A stretch of 64,000 bases of DNA from Iris pallida. Lineage: Eukaryota; Streptophyta; Magnoliopsida; Asparagales; Iridaceae. The notes under the pieces were generated by a model. That model was not told the origin of the DNA. It ran no database searches and saw only the letters and a list, made by a program, of their open reading frames with translations. Below, one piece after another: positions 35,113 to 49,200 of this stretch. A program made the position numbers and the translations under genes. The stretch spans positions 33,493,648 through 33,557,647 of the forward strand of contig JANAVB010029819.1 in assembly GCA_029216955.1 (NCBI GenBank), in the 5' to 3' direction. Every line of letters begins with the position of its first letter. Within the stretch, counting starts at the first letter, position 1.

Positions 35113-36919
35113 TGTAACACTCAGTTTTCCAAATGAGGGTAATTTTGAACTTTTGTAATTATAATCATTTATCTATTGATATTTATATCACATTATGAAT
35201 TTTGGTGATTTTTAATCAATTTAAAATTTGTTTCAAGTCATGACTTGTGATTTTGATGTGCTGCTAGTGAAACCCTAGAGACTACTTGACCTAGAGCCTA
35301 ACCGTGTGATTAGGATGATTTGTTTATCATTTTTGGCCTAGGGGTATTTTGGTCATTTGGGTTTCTTGGAAATTATTTGTAAATTGTTTGAATGATGATT
35401 GTTATTTTTTTGACCTTTACTAGTTGAGACTATGGAGACTAACCTAGATGTTGACTTTAGCTATGGTGACTTGATTAGCATGGTGGGACCCTAGCCTAAC
35501 TTAAGTCGACTCAAGTTGACTTATTTGAATCAAGTTTCATATAGAGAATAAATGATTTAGTGCATGGACTTTTGACTTAAGGATTGATTTCATTTATCAT
35601 TGAAACTTGGCCCAAGCCCATTAGTCATAACCCTAACCCTAATTTCTCCCTTCATGGCCAGCCACATAAGGATTCCCCCCCTATTTAATATCTCTTCCAA
35701 GTTCTTGCCTCTTTTGCATCTCAACAACTTTTGGAAAGAAAGAGGTATCGGTCCTTCTTTCCTAATCCATAACTCTTTCATTTTAATTCATTTTTGACTC
35801 TAGTCTCTTGCATTAAAACCTAATTATACTCCATTTGTTGTTCATGGAGAAAAATCTCAGATTTGGCACAATTTGAAGCTTTTGGCTTGCAAGAGGAATC
35901 TTCCTATTTGGGACTTTTTCCTTGTGATTGATACTCTATAGGTAAACACCTCAAACTATCATTTAAACTTGATTTCTTTGCATGATAGCCTAGATCTAGG
36001 TGTCCCCTAGCTGTGGTGTGTGTTTGGTGAAGTTTTGCATTAATTTTGTGTTCGTATCGGACACGTATCATTTTCTATTTGTAAGTGTTTGTTAGAATGC
36101 CACATAGAAATGGATTTTAGTAATTTGCAAAACTAATTACATGTATTTATAGCAAATTAGGTGTAGAATATATCAAATCGACTGAGTCGATTTTAGGGAT
36201 ATTTGGACACTGTTTTAGGGCACAGACACGCAGCACGAGACACCGCACGGGGCTCTTGCGGCTCCTATGCTGCTCGGGGTCGACACAGGACACGACACTA
36301 TATGACACCAAACTTGGTGGACACATAGGACACGTGACTGACGTCATGTCCATGAAATTTCATGGGTTCTCGTCGAGTGTGCGCAAAAAAATCGAGGTTG
36401 CACTGGAATTGTACTGACAGTGCACAGCCGAACATTGCTCACGACACGGACTTCGTATCTCTCGTAGACACGTTGTGGATACGTTTCAGGGTGTTCAATC
36501 CTTAGCCCTAGACCCCCTCTACCTATGTGCACGAGCACGACACTTCTCGTGCATTGTGTCGTGTCCATTTCGACACGACATGGCCGCACGAGGTAGCCTA
36601 ATACACAGTTTTGATACTTAGTTCGACCCCCATGTTTGGACACGATTTTGACTCATTGTTGATATGTGGACACGTGTGAGTGTCATACCCATGACCACCC
36701 CCTGACATGTGTGTTTGGTTCGATATTTGCATTGAGTTTAGGTTTGGAATTTGGGTTTGAACTGGGATTCGAAATGGGAATTCAGTTTACTTATACCTAT
36801 TTCTTTGGTCTGTTTGGATACGTCCTGTGGACACATGATACCCTAATGCATGCCACGACACACTCATTCCACACAGACACACACTCTGATATGTCTGACA
36901 CTTTAGCTCACATGATTTT
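35113..36919 (+). repeat. Probable LTR-derived sequence, interrupted on the right
   Basis: Begins TGTAACACTCAGTTTTCC, a Gypsy-LTR-like start, contains GTTGACTT words and a CCTATTTAATATCTC TATA-like stretch, and has no coding frame. From 36160 on, GGACACG/CGACAC words recur. It breaks at the solo LTR at 36920; a right end was not found. Confidence 0.35.
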
Positions 36920-39702
36920 TGTCACGCCCCAGAACCAGAATACTGGAGAGCGGGGGCAGACATAGCCAGCTACGTATATTGAAATGGAAACCACCTCGAT
37001 ATACGGTCACGGCTGTCTAGATATATGAGGGTTTACTACAAGCCAACAGTCTCCTATGGTCATGAACAAGCCTAGTGTCTCAATCACAAGCAAGTAAGTA
37101 AGGTCGCAAGATGTATGATCATTAAATATACAATAATAAGGCGTCCCAAATATTACATATTCAGCTGATCATGAAGCTAGTCGTTACAAAAAGTTAGGGC
37201 TAGCAAGAGTTTAGTCATACATGATCAACCCTAGGATTTGTTAATCATGTTTACAGCCCGTAGGCAGACAGTAAGTAAAGTGCATCGAGCTAACATGTGC
37301 TCGTCGGCTAAACGCCTCAAAAGAATAACTTTACAATAGAGTGAGCGAAACAAAATAGAAAAAAATTCATTCGTAGCCCGGGTTCCTTCTAGTTGCCACC
37401 ATCGGCTGGAAGCTTAGTAGATCCTCGGGAGCTGCTCCGAAATCTGGCCACACAAAACCAGCTGGGTCAACCCCAGAAAGAGCAAGTGCCACAAGGGGGC
37501 CACGAAATAAGAACAAAAGCCAGCAATTAGCACAAGAAAATCTAATATTAAAACTAGAATTTATGAAAACATGTCAGGATGATATACGACGAGATAACCA
37601 TGGAACTATTCCGATAGCCAGGTTACAACCCGTAAACCAAACAAGGACCAGGGTTGTAACCCTTCATCTGAACAGAACTTGGTTTCCAACCATTTATCGA
37701 CAAGATAATAATGCAAGAAATCAGGACAGGGAGCAATCTTGTACTGGATCAAGACATGGCTAAACTGGTTATACCTCATTCAATCAATCACGGCCAAGCA
37801 GATACTACGGCTTACTACTTTAACTAACTAGGGTTATCACAGACCTAATTACTAACAAGATGCAGTAAGATTGTTCCACAGCCACAAGCCCTGCAGACCA
37901 TCCAGGTTACCCAGGTCGAAAATTAGGGGTTGAATTCAGGTGGGTACATCGTCCAGAAAATGCATGTACCCTTAGGTGACTTAGAGGATGCAACACGCGA
38001 CGGTGTGCTGGAAATGTGCCCTACTCGACGGCAGGCTACAGATCCCAAGAGCGCCCAGGTAACGGGATTGCCTGTAGCTGTGTCATCTCTTCATGACTAC
38101 TGAGTTATTCTAGTTATTAACCTTAATCCATTTTAGTAGGTACTCCTGACCGTGGTACTCAGGAGTCCCATCCTAGACATGATGCAAGACAGGACAAGTG
38201 GATTTAACAAGCAAGCAAGAAAGAACTACCACGGTGTCAAGGCAGGTCAAGTTAAGTTGGCCGTTGCAACAGCATCAAGATAAATCATGTCAGGATACTT
38301 GTCAGGAGTGCGCCACGGCAGGCCACTATCATGTCAGGTTGGTCATGTCAGGAGTGTACCACTATGGGTCACTGTCGTGTTATGCTAGTTCCTTGTCATA
38401 CTATGCCATGTACAATAGTCATTCCAAACATATTAAGTAAAATCAAGTTCATGACAAAAGCGTAAGGATATAAAATGGGCGTAAAATATCTAATAAAATA
38501 TCAATATACAGGGCTATAGAAGAGCCAAGCTTAAAGAAATAAGACCAAAACTCCAAGAGCCAATGGTTAAGCAAGGGGTCAGGGGAGCAGCGTATGCACA
38601 AGGGCACGCACGCAGGGGAGCAGCGTACGCACAAAAGCACGCACGCAGGAGAGCGAAAAGTCACGCACGCAGGAGAGCTGCGTACGCAAAAAGTCACGCA
38701 CGCAAGAGAGCTGCGTACGCGAAAAGTCACGCACGCAAGAGAGCAGCGTACGCGAAAAGTCACGCACGCCAGAGAGCAGCGTACGCAAAAAGTCACGCAC
38801 GCAAGAGAGCAGCGTACGCGAAAAGTCACGCACGCCAGAGAGCAGCGTACGCGAAAAGTCACGCACGCAAGAGAGCAGCGTACGCAAAAAGTCACGCACG
38901 CCAGAGAGCAGCATACGCGAAAAGTCACGCACGCCAGAGAGCAGCGTACGCGAAAAGTCACGCACGCCAGAGAGCTGCGTACGTGCAAAAGAACGCAAGC
39001 AGAGAGCTGCGTACGTTTAAAAACACGCACGCAGGGTCTGGGTCTTCTTCTCCATGGCTGAGAAGAAGCTCCAATGGTTCCCAAAACTTCAAGGCATCAC
39101 AACTTGGTCATCCGAACTCCAAATCCAGACTTCCAAAGTTCTAACCAGGGTGGAATTGAACTCTCTTCCACATGGAAACATCAAAACCCATAAAAATTCA
39201 ACTTAAATAGATCAAAACCATACAAAACCGAAAATAGGGAAAACCTAGATCTAGAACAATGGAGACTCCAAATCACAAAATGCTAAGTTCTAATGTTGAT
39301 CACCATGTCCTAATCTAGCAAATGGACCAATAAAATAGGGTTCTCATGTGGTGGCAAGATGCACTTGCCTATGGGTGGGTGTTGTGTAGAGGAATGAGAA
39401 GAGTGTTGTGTAGAGGAAGGAGAAGAAGAAATTAATGGAGGTTTATGAGGAGAGAGAAAAAGTTGGTGGAGTTTTAAAGAGGGTGGGATGTGGTGTGTTG
39501 AGGGTGGAGCATAGGCTAAGGTGTTCCAATACCAAATAAACCAAACCAAACCAATCCAATCCAATTAAAACCGAACCATGTCAAAATTCAAAATACGAGA
39601 AATACCGAAATTCCACAAGTTGAGAAAAATAAAAATACATGCCAAAAATCCAGATAAGAGTATAAATACGAAATACGGGAAATACGAAAAATGAGGGTGA
39701 CA
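36920..39702 (-). mobile_element. Probable solo Gypsy LTR, 2.78 kb
   Basis: Begins TGTCACGCCCCAGAACC and ends GAGGGTGACA, an LTR-like TG...CA pair with short inverted TGTCAC ends. Flanks ATTTT and ACTTT differ by one base, a possible decayed duplication. No gag or pol. It holds a 33-bp minisatellite. Confidence 0.6.
38590..39025. repeat. 33-bp minisatellite, about 12 copies
   Basis: Unit like AAAGTCACGCACGCAAGAGA followed by GCAGCGTACGCG. Each unit has the palindrome GCGTACGC. Because 33 is a multiple of 3, several frames stay open on both strands and give 11-residue repeats (for example CVTFRVRCSLA). Not coding. Confidence 0.95.
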
Positions 39703-39706
39703 ACTT

Positions 39707-41377
39707 TGTAGTAACCCTAGAAGGGGGTGAATAGGGTCAAGCTAACTAATTAAGCACTTAGCACAAGCTAATGGGCAATTTAAAAAAATTAAGTGCAAGA
39801 GAAGAAGCAACAACAATACCGACACACGATATATCCTGGTCTCCTCCCAAGGGGCACTCCAGTCCCGGAACTCTCTCCGGCTTTAATCCACTATTTGAGT
39901 AAATAGTTATACACAAGTTTGGATTCGAAGAACTCTTCAACTTCAACACGAGTTTGGATCCGAAGAACTTGCCAACTTTTTACACGAGAGCTTTACTCCG
40001 AAGGCCTCTCCGACTTCAACCGAGAGTTTAGATACGAAGACTCTCCAACTTCAACCGAGAGTTTGGATCCGAAGACTCTCCAACTTCAACCTTTCACAAT
40101 AGGTTTTGATCTCCTTATACAACAAGATGAAGATCTTACTTTTCAACTTAATAACTCTAACACAATTTGTGGATGACAAATGAAAGCTTTGTAGAGTTGT
40201 TTGTGGATAGGCTTTGGTGATTTAGAAATTTTTAGGCTCAAAGTATCAACCTTGAATGAAGGGGTTCAAGGCTATTTATAACCAAAGCATTGAAAAGAGC
40301 TCAAAGGCGACTTTTCAGTCAGCGATCGGTATACCGTCGGTACGAACCGGTATACCGTCGGAATACCAGTCTGGAATTGCAACGGCTAGAAATATAGCCG
40401 TTGGGATCATTAAATGCTCGAAATCCGACCGTTGGATTTTCAACGTTACTGAATCGCTATACCGTCGGTATAGATCGGTATTCCGTAGGTATGCCGATTT
40501 TGTAGACAGAAACTTTCTGTGAACAAAAATCGGTATACAGCTGGTATTGACCGGTATACCGTCGGTATACCGATTTTCAACTGAAAATGATCCTGGGCTA
40601 ATTTCTATCCTAACTTTCAATTTTGCCATCCATTTCTTGTGTTTACAATTATTCCTAAGACTCATTACAGACTCCAGATATATTGTAGCAGGTGCAGGCT
40701 TCTTCAGAGTCTTGAAATGATGATGGTATGGCATAGCTTCTTTTCTTGATAGATGTCGACTTCTTCCTTGACAGCGGTTGTCCAAAGATATCCAGTTTGT
40801 GAAAACTGAATACCTTTCGGGGGCGAACCCCCGACGAGGGGTGCTTCCCCCTCGACCCCCGTCCGCTGACCGGGCAGCGGAACCCCCGAGTGTGTGGCTC
40901 CGGAGATGTCGTCGGGTGGTTCAGAGAAATCTTGTAGGATCCGTCGTCTTTGGTCCACCATAATTTCTTAATTGCATATGTTCACATTGATCTTGCTTAT
41001 TGCTTTTCTGCATGTACATGTTAGACGAACAAAGCAATATACATGTAGCAAATATGATAAGATAAAGCACAGTAGGACAATGCTAAGTTTAAGTATAAGA
41101 GCTATAGTGATAGCATAAATATTAGTGATATCATAATGTTAAACTTAATTGAATAACCATAATCAAAACATAGTTTTGATTTTGGTAACTCAATTAAATT
41201 TAAGATATATATAATAAAAACTCATATCACTAAGAAGTAAAATAATAAGCACATATCACCAAAGATATAAGTATAAGTAGAAATGCTATAGTGATAATAC
41301 GAAGATTAGTGATAATGAAATGCGAAACTCAACAGATTAACCATATTCAAAAATATGATACAATCATTGGGCCAACA
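39707..41377 (-). repeat. 3' LTR of the gutted Copia element (1671 bp)
   Basis: Contains imperfect GAGTTTGGATCCGAAGA repeats (39917-40080), clusters of CGGTATACCG palindromes (40325-40580) and a GC-rich stretch (40818-40900). Confidence 0.85.
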
Positions 41378-41398
41378 ATCTCCTCCTTTTTTATTATG
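41378..41398 (-). promoter_or_regulatory. Polypurine tract of the gutted Copia element
   Basis: Minus strand AAAAAAGGAGGAGAT against the LTR start TGTTGGCC. Confidence 0.75.
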
Positions 41399-44300
41399 GC
41401 AAATCGATTAAGTTTAGTATGGATACAATAGATGCATGTATCACTAATATACAAAAGACATAAGCAATATAACTAAAAGCATACTACTTCGATTACTTAT
41501 AAATACATACTTAAACTTACTTCTTTCCCTTTGACATGATCAAAAATAGGCTCTCTCGTACTAAGAGATAAAATAAAATCAATCTCAAGCATAGAAATCA
41601 GAGCATGGGGAAGTCATAGACAATCATGATCAAGATATACTAATGAAAAACAAAGTGAGAAGGGTGTAATGACAAGTTTATAAATCTATATTGCCAATGT
41701 AGAACATCAAATTTTTAAAAGAATCATGTCAAAATATAATATAGTTGGTAAAACAAATAAAATTGATAAACAGTCAAAAAATAGTTTTACCAACTTGAAA
41801 TCTACGAAAGAAACTCCAAAACATAATATTATATGAATTAAAACTCTAGTTTTGGAAGGAAGCGATATACCAAATAAAAGATTTCAATCAAGGATTTCAG
41901 TCAAAAGTCCATGAGGATTAGATAATTGTAAAGTAATTAATATTAAAAAATACCAATTGAGATAGTTGGAAGATATAAACTTAATACCAATTGAAATATA
42001 AACTTGAAACATTGATAAAAAAACCATTTGAAAGTCAAAATTGTCCACAAATAAATAGTGGAACAGATAATGAATGATCAGTAAAATAGAGTAATTGATA
42101 TAAAATAATCTCTTTATTTGTAAAATCTATGTGCTTACCCAAGTTAATACATTTGAACTCAATCACCTTATCATGTTATGTGAATATCCTTTAAAAAAAT
42201 GAAGGTAAGGAGAAAAATACTTGAGAAAGAGACATTCAGTCGACTTGAATGCCCCCCTGAAAGTATTACCAATATAGATAAACATGAATTTTAGGTAAGT
42301 CCTCAATAAGAAAAGCCAAATCAATTAAGCATATAAGAAAAGCCAAAACAATGAAACCACAATAGTCATCAAGATAAGATATGAAAGTTAATATTAACAA
42401 GATGACTTATTTAATCCATATAAAAGAGAGAGAGATAAATAATAAAGACACTTGCATACACTATCATAAATCCTTTACAAATAAAAATATCATGACCTCA
42501 ATCAATAGGATATGAAATAGAGAAAAATATGGGTCCATGTTGAACTAGGTATACGACATATTACAGGGTATAAATGAATTGAATCAATTAATTTGCTCCC
42601 CCTCAAAATATATGTCTAGTTCCAAATCATTTATAGCATAAAATATATAACTAAAGGATTTGGGAGGTAAATCAACTATGGATTTCTCCCCTTTGCTCAA
42701 TGCATATAAGGCTACAATATCGTCAAAAGATGAATAATATCATCTTTAGTCAAGAAGAGATATCCAATTAATAGCCGCTAAAGATGAAAAATTAGAAAAA
42801 TATTCCAATTAAGCACGTATAATCAAAAGATGGCATACATTAATCTATATAGAAGGATCTCATATTTAAATATGATAGATCAATGTATGTTATCCTTTGA
42901 GAAAATGTCATCATGAAAAAGAATAAAGTCAATTAAGAACAATCATGATGATAGGCAGAATATAGCTCAAAAATAAAATTAAAATAAAACTCAAATATCA
43001 TGTCCATGATTATCTAATTAAGAAAGAATCAACCAATTTATTACTTTACATGGACTAGATATGTTTCACCATATATGTACCCATCAACGGGTAAAATCTA
43101 AACCTTGCTAATGGTAAATAATAATCCATAAAATTCAAATAGCAAAGGCCTATATGTGGCAATCCATGAGTAGTCAAAGTAGAGTAATAAATTAGTTTGA
43201 TAATCACATAATAAGATAATATAGGACTACTCAACCATTAGGATATTTTATCAATAAAAATAAATAAATGTGATCCAATGAATCTCATCAAGAGAAAATC
43301 ATAAATCCATAAAAAAAAATCTCACAAATCAATGGAAAATATGGAAAAGAGTCATTCTCATTTAAATAATTGCAAATATAATCAAAAAGAGATGTAAATG
43401 ATAATACGATAAAATCATGACTCAAAATGAGAAAAATTAAGAGATACTAATGATTAGTATGGAAGGAAGTTAAAGTAAGGAATCACAAACCTCTTTTATA
43501 AAACAAGATCAAATCAAATGTTTGTCAAACTAGTTTTAGAGAACAAGACATACGTATCTAAAATAGAATACAAATCACATCAAGATAATTCATACATCTT
43601 GTTTTTCGAAACTAGCATATCATATATAGATTGAAACGAAAAACAATAGCTAGAAGCGTGAATATGAACATAGATTATATAGCTTAACAATATATCATAA
43701 CTAAGCAAGCTACATAACTAATTAAGATTAATGAGGTAAGTCATTAACAAGATAAAAGTGCTCATTAAATCTTAAGTCACAAATACTAAAGATACTTGCT
43801 TAAGCATAGAGTTCACAATTAAGGGCATACATTTTGAATGATCAAAATGATTTATAGACTCTTTACTAAGCAATGATAAGAGCAAGAAGATAGCATAAAA
43901 AAATGAACTAACTCTTATCAAAATATGGCTGAAAAGATATTCATAAAATAATAAAAGAAATCTATTTGCCAAGTATTGAGATTGGTCCAGGATAATTAAA
44001 TAATAGATCGATCTAGAGAATGTAAAATATTATAGCCATTATGACATAAGTGTATTCTCTATAAATAGAAAATCTCAACATAAAAACTCAAACCATAGTA
44101 GCTAAAGTCATGAGAAATATGATGTAACAATTACATATATTTTCGTGTGCTACAAAAACAACATTGGGCAACAATAATTTTAAGAAAGCATAGTATCCAA
44201 GGAATGAGCAATGAAAGATTATTAAGATCAAGAAAGCTAAATGTGCTAAAGATATCAAGAAGTACATTTTTCAAAGAGCTTTTATAGTGCACCATAGTAA

Positions 44301-45578
44301 ATTATAAAGTAACAAACTAGAAAATGTGCACTAATTAAGGAGGTAAATTTAACATGCAAGGTAAAGCACAAAACTATGTGATCCTTAATAGAACATCCAT
44401 AATTAGTCATGAGCATGACATTAATAAACATTTTCTCTCAACATCCTAACTTAAAGGTATAAAACAAATAAATATCAAAAGTTAGGAATCATTTATATAT
44501 ATGAAACTATATATATCACGAATAGACATACATGAAAAGATCAAAAATCAATTAAGAACATGTATCCATAATGCCAACCAAAAAGTCAAGAAGATATCAT
44601 CAAAAAAAGACTTTAAGGAAGAAGCTAATTGATTCAAGAAGCACAAATTTGGTCAAAGGAATCAATAACTAAAGTATGAGATAAGCACAAGTTTAAAGGT
44701 AACAAGTATAATTAAATACTCTTCAAGTCAATATAAAACTTCAACTTAACTCATATGCCCACATAAAGATATTTATACAAAATATATATCAACATAAAAA
44801 ATACATGATCGACATGTAAATGGAAATTTAATGAGTATAGTCATGTATCCTTAATGAATGTTTGAAAAACTATCACAAATTCAAAACACATATAAATAAG
44901 CTTTATTAGGCAAAGACATAATTGATTCATAAGAGGTTTAATCAAAATAAAATATGAGAATCAATAATGAATATATTATATAAGCACAATGTTAAAATGG
45001 AAGTATAAGGGTATACTTGTCAAGTGATAAGAAGCTTGTGCTAAACACATATATTCACAAATACCGATTAATATAAATATGACATATTAAAAACAAATTG
45101 ACAAAAAAGTAACTATCTCAAAAACTTTAAAGACGGAGAGTTAAAATCATATTAACTCAAATCAAAACCAAGCTCTTATGGACTAGAGTGATATGCATGC
45201 TTTATAAATAAAGATTAAGAATAACGACCATGCATATATAAATGTGTCACACTAATAGAAAATGAGTGATAAACTACATAGTATGAACTAATCATTTAAG
45301 CCGAGTAACTAGTCATGCTAGATAAAAGAATTAATAAGAAAATTAACTAAGCATGCTAGTATTATATCTCATATTGATTTATATAAAAGGCAACTAAGGG
45401 TATCAATGTGAGCTAATAGCAAGACTCAAGAGAAACATGCTAGATTCTACAAATATAAACAATTTAAAGAGAATCGTTTAGCATGTTACCAAAGTGGCTC
45501 TAGTGGTCACGCTTGTGTTGGTGTAATTGCTTGAAAGATGACCTTTGAGCTTTGCAACCACCAACACGCTCCTCGGTG
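41378..45578 (-). other. AT-rich non-coding interior of the gutted Copia element
   Basis: 4.2 kb of AT-rich DNA with no reading frame resembling protease, integrase or RT, where pol would be. I see no internal genes. Confidence 0.7.
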
Positions 45579-46279
45579 CTATGTCCCGATATAAGAAGCT
45601 CCACCTACAATATTAGGTGAAGACTTTGGTATCCAAATAAACTTGGATCCACATTTGTTAGCTTTAGGAACCCATATACTATTTATTCTAGCATTGGTAG
45701 AAAAACTCCTACAAATAGGACAAGTTAAGCTCATGTGTCCAATACGAGAGCAATAGAAGCACCTAATACTAGTGTGTGCACATGTATCGGAATGAGTATG
45801 ATTATGAACATGTGACATACTAGAATGATGAATATCTTTAGAGTGAGCATGCATGAATTTGGTCTTAAGAATATCATGTTCTAATAGCAAATCATCATGC
45901 AAACAAGTAAGAGAATCAAATTTAGCATTTAATGCATAATTCTCTTTTTTCAAATAAATCAATTCTAGAAATAAAATCATCATTTTGTTTCTTTAAAGAA
46001 TCAATAGAAGAATCGTGCAAAGAAGTTAACACATGCATTTGACTTTTAAGATCTTCTATAGATGAGGAAAGAGATTTGATTTTCAAGATTAAAGCCTCAT
46101 TCAAACTCTTTAAAGAAACACATGATGAATTTTGAGAATCAAGTCTAGATAATAAATTATTGTTTTCATTGCTCAATAACTCATTAGCTTCTTCTAAATG
46201 AACAACCTTTTCAGAAAATTCTTCATTTGTAAAATGAAGGTTATCAAGAATCTCTAAGGATTGTTTAGCCATGGCTTTC
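45579..46279 (-). pseudogene. Copia gag C-terminal remnant: coiled coil and CCHC knuckle
   Basis: A coiled-coil part (LHFTNEEFSEKVVHLEEANE, then SSIEDLKSQMHVL) is followed, after a frameshift in the T run near 45945, by a His-rich stretch and the knuckle CFYCSRIGHMSLTC, then WVPKANKCGSKFIWIPKSS and a stop at 45579. This layout parallels the C-terminal half of the gag at 24737-26596. The reading continues, across the solo LTR, from 51205. Confidence 0.8.
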
Positions 46280-49200
46280 TGTAAACCCCCACCCTGATTT
46301 TTTTATTATTGTTATTACTATTATTTATTGACCCAATATAGTAAGTTAGGATTTTGTGGATAATTTAAATTAATATGTTTATATCTAGAAATTATTTATA
46401 AGGATATGTAAATATGAATTATAGGCTTAGTATTAGAAGAGAAGGGATATGCAAATCTGACTTGTAAACTCCTTAGCCTAGTAGCTATTTCATTATAGCG
46501 CTCATTCATTTTAAATATCTACCTTCTCATTTATTCTTTTACTCAAACATTCAAGAAAGTGAAGGGATGCAAATATGCCATTGAGAAGGGTTCAACTGAA
46601 AAAGTTGGAATTCAATTTTAAACTGCTAACTGAAATCGCATGAATCCCCTTAGAGACTTCTAACGGGAACCGCATGAACCCTTCTCCAAATTTAATAGAG
46701 ATCAAGAGATCGACTAAAATCTGATTTCCCCTTATCCTTCCAAATAGAAGCAGTTATGTATATATATGTGACAGTAGAGATAGACGACCCTTTCCATCTG
46801 AAAACCTTAGAGGAAGCGGCTACCACTTTTTATGCGTGGAGTCTTCATCGAAGAACATTTTTCCAGGAAACACTAAGGTTAGTACTGATTCTATGATTTG
46901 TTTTATCATTCCTTAAACTAGAGAACACCATACATTCGACATAATGACCAAGACGAATTAGTTAATGGATATGTGCAGGTTATTACTGAATTTTTAGCAA
47001 GTTCAACGATTATATCATTATTATTGAATTTCTGGATACGAAGGGTATCAAGGATAGATGGATGTATCATTAGGGAGTCAAGTCATACTCTGTAACAGGT
47101 GGTAACGGGCATCAGATTGTGACTGGGTATCAAGTGGTGAACTCGAGTATCAAGAGTGTACCTGAATTCGATATCATAGGGATACTTAATATCAAGTCTG
47201 ATATTTAAGTATCAGAGTATATTTGACCTGATGATTAATATCAAGTGGAGTCTCCATACCAAGTATCAAGTTTATACTTGAGTTTTCGATAGTTAGCTAA
47301 CAGATTATATCTTATATCATACCCTGCCCTGGTTTCAGGGTTGATACTTAATACCAATCCGACCCTCGGTATCAGATTGGGTTTTAGTTGGGTTTAGTAT
47401 CAGACTTTTGGGACATATTAATATTCTATGTTGCTATGAAGTATTCGTCCACACGTTGATATCCCAAATCCAAATCATATTTTGGTACACCATAGTACAT
47501 GAGTTCCAAACCGCTGTCTCCGTAGGATTACACCCGACCTCGTGTTACCATAGTAGGACTGCCCTGCTGCATGAAGCAAGGCAACAGCAGAGCAGAAACC
47601 ATGACCATGCATGTTCTGCTTTAGCCAAATTTCTATCATCAGGGAACAACTATTAGGAGGACGTCGAGCTTGCTATTGACTCTTCCCACTGTGCGGGGGC
47701 ACGTGTCGTAGAGGGGGACCAACTGAGTGTATCAAATTGAGACGCATGATATCTTGAGGATGTGTTTTCAAGCATAAACAATAAAACTTTAGCAACTTTA
47801 GCATCAGTGCAGAGTATTTGATAGTACCAGTTCTTAGGTACTGATGAGGATATGCCATGTAGCACTCAGTTACATGTCTGCATAGGGAAATATCTGCTAC
47901 CAGTGGGTTGGACCCAGGGAGCAGGCAATTTTACTGCAGTTACGCCCAAAAATCACTCACCTGTAAATGGAAGCTTAGCGTTAGAAAGTAAGAGGAGTGC
48001 ATATAGGCTAGAGTATATAGGAAAGAGTGTAGGATAGGAGTTGCAGAGTATAGGCCAAAGAAGAACATAACATTAGAATGTGGTCACCTTAAGGCAAGTT
48101 AGGATATATGACAGATCAGAATCTTACTGCCGTTAGCCAGAACTTGGGATATTGGTTAATGACCGAGTATTTACAAGAACACCATGTGAAGGGGTTAGTA
48201 TGAGGGTCCTCGAGTGATGCCCTTCCATATGAACAATTAGGATCAGTTAAGGTAGGTCAGACTGAGACCCCTGTCCTGTCCAATTTCCAACTGGATACTG
48301 CTAAGATATGATACCTTGTATCCCATGGATAATGGCATATAAACTTTCTGGTATCCAATTGATACCAACTCAGAGATTTTCATGTATCCTATTGATACTG
48401 ATATGTGGGTGTCCTTCCTTATATCAATTCAATATTTCTGTCGTGGGACAAATTCCTAGTACCTGGCGCCTAGACTACTCAGCAGTATGTATTGTTGTTA
48501 CTACTATGTTGTTGCTTGTTCTCCCTATATATACCTCTCTCGATAAGGTCAGTAAGATGTGGGTTCAGATGATTTCGAAGGACCAGGGTTCTTATACCTA
48601 TAGATATTAGCTTCTGTTTAGTACTGTTAATTTGGTAACATAGCTCTCCAAATCATAATTGGAAGCTGCTTTGTATTTTCATCAATTGGCTCAGAGGAAG
48701 TTGGCACGACTAGTGCAGGATTATCAAGAGACTCCTTGATGGTGTTTCCTCACCCTTCATTTGTACAAATTCAATCCTATATACAAGTTTCAGAGATCTG
48801 TTTCAGACTTTGTTACATTTAAGAAACAGTAGGAGGATACCCAGCAGGTATCCAATGATTAAGTCTAAGAAGAGCACAGGGAGAATAGGATTCATATACC
48901 AGGTGTGTATGAGGATTTGGGAGTTTGGAGGCAAGCATAGGTTTCAGGAATTGGGAGGCAATAGGTTGCATCGAGTAACAGTTATCTAAGAGGGGGGGAC
49001 TGGTACAAACAGGCCTTGTATATTGGCCAAGTATTGTAGGGGTCACCCATATGTTCAGTAAGGGTAGAGAGTAACAGTAGACACATGGAGGACAGGAAAA
49101 GAGACTGTATATGGGAAGCAGGGGTTAGGGATAAAAATGGACTTCTGGGTTGGAAATTAGAAACAACAGGTGGATTCATTCTCAAGTATGCATATGAATT

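Noticed and set aside
35625..35645. Telomere-like CCCTAACCCTAA, also AGGGTTAGGGTTT at 2725
   Set aside because: Only two units each; short telo-box-like words common in plant promoters and LTRs, not interstitial telomere arrays.
38449..39144. Cys/Arg-rich 11-residue repeat proteins on both strands
   Set aside because: Produced by a 33-bp minisatellite in an LTR; the repeat length alone keeps frames open.
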